From: Symsagittifera roscoffensis
Lineage: Eukaryota > Xenacoelomorpha > Acoela > Convolutidae
Assembly (NCBI RefSeq): GCF_963678635.1
Contig: NC_087068.1
Span: 39,643,649-39,707,648, forward strand
Length of the DNA stretch: 64,000 nt
Direction: 5' to 3'
Part shown: one piece after another, positions 55,828 to 64,000 of the stretch
Numbering within the stretch: the stretch's first letter is position 1
Layout: every line of letters begins with the position of its first letter
Program-made: the position numbers and the translations under genes
Notes under the pieces: generated by a model
Seen by the model: the letters and a program-made list of their open reading frames with translations, nothing else
Told to the model about the DNA's origin: nothing
The model's database searches: none

Positions 55828-58446
55828 CGTGGGCTAAAAAAATTATTATTTTGAGACTGAAAAGCGGTGGTATGGGGTTGTTCAATAATTTGTTCATAAG
55901 TATTTTCATCTTGTGACTGGTGTGTCATTAAATGTTGGATGGGACTTTGTGATATGGTTGGTCGAAAATGTGGATTATGTGTTATTGATAAATTTCGAAA
56001 ATTTCGTGGGACTAGGGATAGTGGATGGTTGTGTGGTAGGGGTGGTAACTGTGGTGCTGTTGGCGTTGTGTCTAAATTGTTATGTTCTTCGTCGTATGTG
56101 TTCTGTCGTGTTGCTATTTTTGTGTTGTATTCTTTTATTTGTGCGTCTAAAAGAATTTTGTTTATAGATGTAGAAAAGATTCCAAAAAATCCTGCAAAGA
56201 GTATGCGTGCTACACTTGCTTGTCTGTTTACTTGTGTGTGTATAGCACATGTGTTGTAGATTCCTTTTAAAAGTGAAAAAAGAAATCCAATAAAGTTAAA
56301 CATTGCGTACAAAATAGTCAATTTTTCTAAGATGTAGTAGGGCCATCCTAGAAAATCAAGAATTTCATTTTTGAGTGTTACAAAGCTAAAAATATTGATG
56401 GGTGATATATCTTGGGGACGGTATTTTTCACCGTTTAGATATATATAATCTTTAATGTCTTTAAAATATCCGCCCGCTATAGTCTTGCGTATAGATGTCG
56501 GCAAATCCTGCGGTTTCTGCAAGTTTGCGTAAGTTTTGGTCAATTGATTGTCTTTGTATAGTGTCCATTTGTGTTAATAATTCTTGGAATTGTTGTGTTC
56601 TAATGTGATGTTGAATATCTGATTTTGAATATATTCCTATTGATTGTAAGTCTATATTTGGGTTTCGAGCAATAGCGCGAATGCTTTCTGGTGAAAATTT
56701 TTTGAGTGATTGCATTAATGTGGGGTATGGGGTGAGAAGGTAATATTTATCTTCATCAGGGTTTAGTTGTACTACATTGTGGCTATTTTCTGATCCACAT
56801 GGGACTGCGGTATCCCAGAACTAGGTTCTTCGTGAAAGTGTGTCAACGAAATGTACTTTATTCTTATAAAAGATAGGGATTCTTTTATAGCATCGTTTAT
56901 CTTCAAAAACGTATAGTGGTGATACTTTTTTAGTACAAGTATAAAACCATAAGATGTTTCCTTCATAGTCTAAAAAACTTGATCGATTTCCTGATAGTAA
57001 ATATCCTGCGTAGGGTATTTTTAATACTGCTAGTGCAAGTGATTGTAATATTTGTGTTCTTTCTAATTCGCATAGTTGGTGTAGTGATTCTAATTCGGAG
57101 AGTGACATTTCTTGAAAAATTCGGCTAATCGTATAGACTAGTTTCATGTCTAAGTGAATATCATAGTGGATATTACCAAAATATGTACTATTCATTAGTG
57201 ATAGTTCTTGTAAACGTGTGCTTTGAGCGTCTTGGGATTTTAGATGTCCACCAGGTTGACCTGTATTCTTTTGAAAATTAACTGGTATATATGATGTTCC
57301 TTCATTTAGGGGATGACTTGTGGCGTATGGGTCGACTTTTATTTTTCCAGTGGTCATGTCGAATCCATTTTCGTATTCAACTAGTATTTCAGATTATTGT
57401 GTTTTGTGAAGTGGGTTTTTATATTTACATGCAAGTTCTGTTTCTTGATATACTTGAAAACGTGTTAATTTATTTTCTATATTTTGAATGTTTCGAAAAT
57501 CAGAACTTATTTTTCGTAATGGATTTACTTGTTCATATGGTATTGATTGTATAAAATATTTGTCGTGAAATTTGATCATACGAGCGTGTATTTTTGCTAC
57601 TTGAAATGTTGTACATGTGTCTTCGGGGAACCAAACAATTGTTGCTTGTGTTCGTGTTGTAGGGTCGCAATAACCTTGATCGTTTTTACAAGGTAATCTG
57701 ATTCCTTGATAGATCATTGTGTTGTCTGATAAATCTCGTGTGAGTTGTATTTTTTCGGGTTGTATTTTCCAATCGAAAAACATTATCTCTTGGTATCCTT
57801 TATTTTTTGTGTCTGCTTTGCAGTTTGATGGGTTATTTATACCAATGTGTGGTATCCAATGTTTATCGTGTATGTCATAGGTTAATCGTCCGTGTGCGCC
57901 GTTATATGGGTATTTGTCATCTAGTTTTATATGTCCTTGGTATCTTTCAAGTTCTGCTTGATGTACAGTGTCTGAAAAAATTTGAAAGTATACTAACTTT
58001 CTATCTGAGTTTTTATTTTGTGTGATATTTAGTCTAAGTAACTCGTTTTTACAATCTTCGGGATTTAGGTGTAAAAGTCGTTCGATATTACTCTGGTAGA
58101 ATGATTCATGGTCAAATCGGTTTTTATTTCCGTTCGAGACTTGTGAACAATGTACTTTCTTTTCGGAAAATATTGCTGTGAATTTATATCCTGTAACTGT
58201 TGTTGCTCGGGCTTTTGAATAAAGTGTTGCTATTACATTTGTAGTTTCTATGGCTTGGGGTTCTGTTTCGCATTGTGATACTTGATTTATTGCATACTTG
58301 TGTAGTGTTTTTTGTTCGTTTTCTTCACAATCGTAATGTGTTACTAATAAATCTTGGGGTCCTGTGCGGGGGGAAGGGTTTATGTTTTGATTTGAGATTA
58401 CTAGAAAAAGGAGTTGGAGAAAAATTAATAAGTTCAGAATATACAT
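55824..58446 (-). pseudogene. env: env glycoprotein gene, two nonsense codons and one frameshift
   Basis: The first frame (58,446-57,394) starts with a clear signal peptide (MYILNLLIFLQLLFLVIS). Cys-bearing motifs follow: 'HYDCEENEQKTLHKYA', 'KKVHCSQVSN', 'LNPEDCKNEL', then 'YQGIRLPCKNDQGYCDPTTR', 'TIVWFPEDTCTTF'. A TAA (57,396-57,394), a TAG (56,823-56,821) and a one-base shift near 56,470-56,476 interrupt it. The same frame resumes after each stop, with 'MSLSELESLHQLCELERTQI' in the middle. The last part (56,543-55,824) has two hydrophobic segments ('LTILYAMFNFIGFLFSLL' and 'ILFAGFFGIFS') and a polar tail. The YDC / HC / EDC / GYC-x-VW-x-C pattern resembles the gB-like (class III) glycoproteins of chuviruses and some retroelements; this is a motif-level inference. 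It overlaps the upstream ORF by 13 nt and the downstream one by ATGA. Confidence 0.7.
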
Positions 58447-59572
58447 GTGTATGATAATCCTGAGTATGGGTTATAAAATGTAATGTAACCAATTGTCTTT
58501 TTGGTATATCTGTCGTATTTATATATTACTTCAGTGGTTATAAATGGTGGTGGTAGTGATTGAGCTGTTATGTTTGGTGGGTTTAATGGGTAGGGATGTT
58601 GAGTAATGTTGTTTAATTTAACTGTGATTTCAAACTTTAATTGTAAATTGTTTTGTTGGAGTATTTGGATATTGTGATCACGGATATCGTCGTGAATGTC
58701 TTGTCGATATTGTGGTCTATTAAGTGCCCAGTTGTGAAGGCGATTACTTTCTAGATGTTGTCCAAATAATGGTGGAGGTGCTGTAAATGTATTCCAATCT
58801 AGTCTTAAAGGGATATTTGTTGATGATTGTTCTCGATATCTTGCGTCGAGATTATTTGGAAAATTTAAGTTAAAAGGCGTCGGTGAAACTTGACTTATTG
58901 ATGGTGTTGATGGTAGTGATAATGTTTCTGGTAGTGATGAGGATGTTGTATCTGAAGAAATATCTATTGGGTCATTGATTAAATTTGGTTCACCTTGTGT
59001 GAATGAATGTGTCGTCCAATATGGTAGTCGTGATGTTTGGTTTGGGGGATTAAAGGGATTTTCACGTATTTGTTCAGATGTTGGTGTTGAACCTAAGTAA
59101 TCTGAGGGTAGGCTTGAAGTACTTCGTTGTGAAAGAAGTGTAGGGGTTTCTGGTAAGATACCAGTGGGATTTTCTGGAGTGCTTTGTGATGGTGATTGAG
59201 GTATTTCAAAGTGAACTCGGGGAGTTTGAAAATTTCTATTTCGTCGAGGATGTATAATTTGTCTATTTATTTCTGTTGTGTTTTGGTTTTGACTAAGATT
59301 TCGTATTCTACTTAGTTTTTGTGGTAGTGTTGGGTATAGGTTATATGTTGGTTCACTCAAAGGTGCTTGTCGTTGAACTGGTTCTAGTGGTTCAGATAAA
59401 CGAGCGTGTCGTTCTTCAAAAGTGTATGGGTTATCTTGAAAGGAAATTCGTGTAGATGTTTGAGGATTTTGAGTAGTTGAAGGTGTTGTTGGGTTATCTT
59501 GGGATGATGTCGGTGAAGACTGACTTTGTGACTGTTGGGTAGCAATTTTTGATAGGTTTTTGAATTATTATT
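58434..59572 (-). CDS. Ser/Thr/Pro-rich ORF between the small hydrophobic ORFs and env
   Basis: The frame is open from about 59,570 to the stop at 58,434 (about 380 codons), although no ATG lies in its first part. It may start by splicing (an acceptor-like CTACCCAACAG at about 59,537), by frameshift from the upstream ORF, or at a non-ATG codon. The N-terminus is Gln/Ser/Thr-rich, then come 'ISFQDNPYTFEERHARLSEP', a long Pro/Ser/Thr region, 'NPFNPPNQTSRLPYWTTHSF', 'LPETLSLPSTPS', and a C-terminal block ending 'PPPFITTEVIYKYDRYTKKT'. No signal peptide or membrane segment. A homologue exists in the old element (33,985-34,896). Unknown function; the composition recalls a disordered viral phosphoprotein or matrix-like protein, but there is no proof. 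Confidence 0.7.
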
Positions 59573-59761
59573 TTAGTGAAAAAGTTTATGTTTATTATAG
59601 TATTCTTCTAAAAAAAGAATTAGAAGGATTGTTGCTAGGGCAAATGTGAGGATTGCTTTCTTTATACATTTGCATATTGTCAAAATGAGGGATGATAAAA
59701 ATGTTATGAAAATTACAAATAGTAGAAAAATATCAGTTCTACTGAAAATAGTTCGTATCAT
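59573..59761 (-). CDS. Small hydrophobic ORF 2 (62 codons)
   Basis: Starts MIRTIFSRTDIFLLFVIFIT, followed by a second hydrophobic segment containing KAILTFALATILLILFLEEY. Two membrane spans are predicted by eye. Its ATG overlaps the stop of small ORF 1 (ATGA, 59,761-59,758). The old element keeps a recognisable KAIIAFVLAIIRIIIYVEDY at the same place, which supports it as a real gene. Viroporin-like in size and composition; function unknown. Confidence 0.6.
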   Translation of the reverse strand: MIRTIFSRTDIFLLFVIFITFLSSLILTICKCIKKAILTFALATILLILFLEEYYNKHKLFH

Positions 59762-59988
59762 TTAGACAAGTTGTATGAATCGTACCTGTGGATATAATCA
59801 AGGGTTTTTGAAAGTTGGAGAAATAGTTCGAATATAGAGTAGAAAATTAAAAAAATATTACAAAAATTGATTAAGATTATTAGAAAAGATTCAAGGATAT
59901 CAAAAAGAAATATTATGAAAGTTTCAAGCATCGTAAAAAATTGTTTGAGGTTTGTGATAATTTTAGTGACTGTTTGATAGAAGAGCAT
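59758..59988 (-). CDS. Small hydrophobic ORF 1 (76 codons)
   Basis: Starts MLFYQTVTKIITNLKQFFTM and is dominated by Phe/Ile/Leu ('LFDILESFLIILINFCNIFL'), with at least one long membrane segment at residues about 23-58 and a polar C-terminus. It is the first ORF after pol, 600 bp downstream of it, and is followed at once by small ORF 2 through an ATGA overlap. Only weakly recognisable in the old element (33,560-33,700). Low-complexity hydrophobic frames arise by chance in AT-rich DNA, so support rests on the overlap and position. Confidence 0.5.
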   Translation of the reverse strand: MLFYQTVTKIITNLKQFFTMLETFIIFLFDILESFLIILINFCNIFLIFYSIFELFLQLSKTLDYIHRYDSYNLSK

Positions 59989-60585
59989 TTAAGAAATGAC
60001 TTCTTGATCGAATATTTTTTGTTGTTTGGGGCAATTTTCAAGTGTGGTCGGATTATTTATTAGTTTTTTGACAAGTGGGTTGAGTTTTGTAAAAAATTGT
60101 TGGGGGCAATTTTTATGGTGATCGGGAGGTCGTCTTTTTCTTTATTTTTGTTTGTCAAATGATCCGGGGTATGGTGAGATTTTTGTACTTTAGGCTAATT
60201 AAAATGTTCATTTTGTTACTTTAGGCTAAGTTTACAGATTTGTTTGGGGGGTATTCGTGGTCTGAGTTGGGGAAATATTGTTGATTTTTGGGTTATTAGA
60301 TAAGGGAGGGATATGAGATTATGGTGATATTTATTTTAGTTGTCAAGTTGGAGTGGTTTGCTTTTTTTTGACCTGGAGGTTATAGTTATAGATATGCCTG
60401 GAGTTTTATATGATTCGTCTAATTGATCTGAGTTTAAGTTAGAGAAGGTGACGGATTGGATGAATCCTATTGGTCTAAATTTGAACTAGAATCATTGCGT
60501 GTTTGTCAGCATGTTATTTTGAAAAATGAAAATTGAAAATGTTTCAGAGGTTTCAAGACTGTGAAGTATAGAGCTAAAATTGCTT
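59989..60585 (-). other. Spacer between pol and the small hydrophobic ORFs
   Basis: About 600 bp with no supported frame. The corresponding part of the old element (32,910-33,540) is also non-coding, so a spacer here is ancestral. It could hold splice or other RNA signals; none is clear. Confidence 0.45.
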
Positions 60586-63500
60586 TTAAAATTCGACTTT
60601 CTTTAATATTTTAGATTGTGGGATGAATATTTTATAATTTTTACGTGGTTGATTTCTAAGTCGTGATGATTTTCTATGTTCTGATTTGTCGATTTGCTCT
60701 TGGGGTATTATTTGTTTGGTCATTTTTCTATTTTTTCTTTCTTTTTGAGATTTTTTTTGATCTAGGTTTTTTGTATTGTTTTTGGTGGTGGTTGATTTTG
60801 TATTTTTATTTCCGAGGTGAATATCATTTTGTTCCTTTGTTGTGTTTTCCGGATGTGGGTTATTTTGAATAATTTTTAAACCTGTAAAAGAATATAATTT
60901 AGTTAGTTCGCGGAGTGCGTATTCTTTTGGATAATAAGGTAATAGGTTATTTCGGTGCTGAACGATTTCTTTTTTGTCTGAGTCGGTGATTTTATATGTG
61001 ACATCAGTGGGTTTTGCAATTATTTGGTATGGTCCTTTACGAAGGGGTTGTAATTTTTTAGAAATTCCTTTTTGAGTGGTAAAATTGGGTATTAAAACAA
61101 ATGTTCCAATTTTTAAATCGGAGGCTGGTGTAAAGCGTGAATTTATTTGTTCATTAATGTTTTGACTTTGTAACAACTTTTTTGTTATTTTTTGATAAAT
61201 TTCATTGTGTTTTTTATCTCTGTTTAAAATCCATTCGGTGTGTGTACCGGAGGCTAATTTAAGAATTTGTGGGTGATGAAAATGATCTTCATCGTGTGTA
61301 TGTAAAGGTAGGTTATAACAAATTGAGTTTTTATTTGGTTGACAATAACCTTGTGCGTTTTTATGAGAGTTTGCTGTAAACATTATTGGTTTGCGTGGCT
61401 TTCGGTTAAAAACCATTTCATATGGTGACATTCCTAGAGTTGTCGTGATTTGTGAATTATATGCTAAGGGAAATAGTTTTACATCTGCTGACCATTCGGT
61501 ATATCTTGTATCATTTCCATTGATGATGCATCTAAGATATTCTTGTAATGAACGGTTCATACCTTCGACTAAGCCGTTTGTCCAAGGTGCGTGAGATGTA
61601 CGTGGTTTGTGTTTAATGTTATATAAATGACATAGTGTGATGATTTCATTATTTATGAATTCTGTACCGTTGTCTGTAACTAAAATTTCTGGTAGTCCAA
61701 ATTTGGCTATCCAGTGTTCATAAAGCGTTGTGTAAGCATAATAAGCGTTACAATGTGGTACTGGGTTAAGTGCTACATAATGTGTAAATGCGTCAACAAT
61801 TACCATAATGTAGGAGTTTCCTTCTGATGAGGGTGAAATTGGTCCTTTAGTATCAAATGAGATACGATGATTAAAGTACAAACTTTGTCCTTTAAAATCT
61901 TGTTTTTGTGCTATTTGTTTTTGATTTGGGTAAGGTTTATTTAGTTGGCATACTATACAGTCATTGCATAGTACTTTTATCCAAATTGGTGCATTTGGGA
62001 AATAAAAGTTTTGTATGAAATTTGAATATGTTTTCTCTGATCCAGAGTGTCCTTTAATATTTTGTGTATGTGAAATATTAAAAGCTATGAGAATCATACT
62101 TAAAGGGAGACAAGGAACTGTAGATTCATTTAATTTATATTCTAAAAGGTCTGTATTTTCGTTAATTGTTGTGTTATTAAATTTGCGAAAGTATCGGAGG
62201 AGTGTCTTGTTTCCTAGAATAGTTGAATCTGCCTTGATAGGTTTAGTTTTATATTTGTGCCATGATTTTAGTTGTCTAATTACCGGGTCAAGATTTTGAT
62301 ATTGTTTCAATGTTGAAATTGTAATTGTTTCTGTTGGGGGGAGAAAAATGTTTTCAATTTATAATTTAGATAAGGGTATTGTATCAAGCGGGTCATGGAG
62401 GTCAAAAACTTGATTTATTGTGTATTTTGAATCGTTTGTTTGTGGTCCTGATAAGTTTATTTTATCAGTTAAGTTTTCTTTTTCAATTAGTGGAAAATGG
62501 TCTTTTTTAGGCGGGTGTTGTTTTATTCTTTTTTGTTGGGTGTTATTTTTTATCCATTGTGAATATGGGATTGGTTTAAAAGTTGATGTTCCAAGTAGAT
62601 CAACTTCATAGTGATTATTTTGACAATCTAAATAAAGTGGGAAATGTTGTAAGCTATTTATTTGTGATTGTTCAACGTCAGTTTTTACTGCATATTTGCA
62701 TTCCAATCGGGGTGATGTTTCATTTTCTGCAAGGTAGAATTTTATATTTTTGGGTATTTCAACTGTGGTTTTACGTGTAAGTAATTCAGGTGGCGTATTT
62801 CGACTTAAGGTGTCTGGTAATGCAAGATTTTTTCCTGCGGTCCAAACTATATGTAAGTTTGGGAATTTCATTAAAATTAGTTGAAATCTATAAACTCGGT
62901 GGTTTGGATTAGACTTTTGTGTAAAAAGGAAGATAATTGGTTTATGGTCTGTGAATAGAACTGTGGGATGTTTTGATCCAAGTATCAGAAATTCATATTC
63001 TGTTAGTGTATATATTATGGCTGTACATTCTCTCATTAGAGTTGAGAGTCCTAGCTCTGCTTGAGTGAATAATCGAGAATTTGCTGATATGAGGTTCATT
63101 TTATTTGTACCATTATTTGATTGTAATAATGCTGCGCCGATGCCAAAGTTCGAAGCATCGCACATTGCATAAAATGGTTGATCGGGATCTGGAATTGTGT
63201 TTGAAATTTGTTCAGTTAAGAGTTTCTTTATTTCTTCAAATCGTGCTTGATATTCTGTATTCCATTCAAAATTATTTTGTTGTCTAAGTATATTATAGAA
63301 TGGTCGTAGATATAATTGCATTTTATAAACATATTTGCTTAAAAAGTTTAACATTCCAAGAAATTCTTGGATTTTCTTTTTATTTGTTGGTGGTTGGAGT
63401 TTTTGAGTAGCGTCAATGCGTGATTTCAATGGAGTGATTGTTTTTCTTTCTATTTTATGTCCTAAGAATTTAACTCTTGTCAAAAAGAAGTGTGATTTAT

Positions 63501-64000
63501 CGGGGGCGGCCTTCAGATTTTCGTTCTGAAGTATTTGGTGATATTGTTCTAAAACATTGAACATTTCTTCTTTTGTCTGTGATTGCATAAAAACATCGTC
63601 TAAGTAGGTGATTGCGTTTTTCTTGAGTATTAGTGGTCTAAAAATTTTGCTCATAAAAGCTGAAAATGCTGCTGGTCCTATGGATATTCCATAGAATAAG
63701 CGGTTGAATTCATATTGTTGGTTTCCAATAACAAATTGTGTTAAACGTCGTGATTGTTCATCTAATGGCATTTGATTATATGCACTATTCATATCGGCGG
63801 TTGTAAAGTATTTTCCGTTTATTTTTGTTAAAATAACTTGTATTGGTTCAATGGGCCAATTACACTTTGATTCGTCTATGAGTGAGTTGAGGTATCTAGC
63901 ATCGAGAACGATTTTTAATGATTCTCCTTTAGCTAGAATGATAACGGGGTTGATAAATGTGTTGCCTTTTGGTTGTTCTTCTTTATTTACTGGTGATATA
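60586..64000 (-). pseudogene. pol: gypsy pol: RT, RNase H, integrase; one in-frame nonsense codon; runs off the right edge
   Basis: Frame open from the window edge. RT: 'ILAKGESLKIVLDARYLN', 'YFTTADMNSAYNQMPL' (motif A Asp), 'FYGISIGPAAFSAFMSKIF', 'ITYLDDVFMQ' (YLDD). RNase H: 'FYAMCDASNFGIGAALLQ', 'LMRECTAIIYTL', 'FTDHKPI', 'LPDTLSR'. A TAA at 62,361-62,359 interrupts, and the same frame continues into the integrase (main part 62,310-60,586, 574 codons). Its HHCC zinc finger is 'HTQNIKGH' plus CIVC, with DD(35)E at residues Asp153 (FDTKGPI), Asp213 (TDNGTEF) and Glu249 (LVEGMNRS), a GPY motif at 426-428 (RKGPYQI), and a basic tail ending IPQSKILKKVEF. It appears functional except for the stop. 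Protease and gag lie outside the window. Confidence 0.9.

Noticed and set aside
55586-62611. Several plus-strand ORFs of 60-106 codons across the right-hand element
   Set aside because: Shadows of pol, env and the 602-codon frame on the opposite strand.

Overview
This is a repeat-rich, AT-rich stretch of an animal genome, probably an invertebrate. BEL/Pao and Maverick/Polinton elements, Ty3/gypsy elements with an env gene, foldback elements and satellites fill nearly all of it. The only host-like gene I can support is a small three-exon minus-strand gene at 50.0-50.6 kb with phase-matched GT-AG introns. I see no operons, no convincing tRNA or rRNA gene, and no prokaryotic signal. The species cannot be named from sequence alone; the decayed Polinton proteins recall the transposon-derived F54H12 proteins of nematodes.

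Left block, 1-11.84 kb (+ strand): two diverged tandem copies (A from 1, B from about 6.0-6.45 kb) of a composite of two dead elements. The first is a Polinton fragment with the order integrase C-terminus, penton-like minor capsid, pVI-like protein, major capsid protein, cysteine protease. The second is a BEL/Pao pol fragment. About 1.3 kb of non-coding DNA rich in TTACCATC motifs separates them. Copy B lacks part of the BEL fragment and carries a local 480-bp duplication beside a long poly-C tract.

Middle block, 13.1-40.7 kb (+ strand): a very decayed, internally amplified env-bearing Ty3/gypsy element, here called the old element. It has LTR remnants at both ends, a gag-like region duplicated in tandem, an 830-bp palindrome with a reiterated 28-nt spacer, protease and RT remnants, a roughly 10-kb array of repeated RNase H-integrase pieces, a final integrase, and then the same 3' genes as the younger element on the right.

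Spacer block, 40.7-52 kb: a GCGAC-type satellite, two foldback or TIR elements, a 600-bp tandem duplication, a 54-bp minisatellite and the three-exon gene.

Right block, 52-64 kb (- strand): a younger, much better preserved relative of the old element, entering from the right edge. In its own sense it runs: RT-RNase H-integrase (one nonsense codon), two small hydrophobic ORFs overlapping by ATGA, a Ser/Thr/Pro-rich ORF, an env glycoprotein ORF (signal peptide and C-terminal membrane segments, two nonsense codons and one frameshift), a 602-codon intact ORF of unknown function overlapping env by ATGA, then a long leader and the 3' LTR. The same 3' gene order can be recognised in the old element, so these extra genes are ancestral to the family. 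The 602-codon ORF, the paired hydrophobic ORFs and the repeated stop-start overlaps are the most novel material here.
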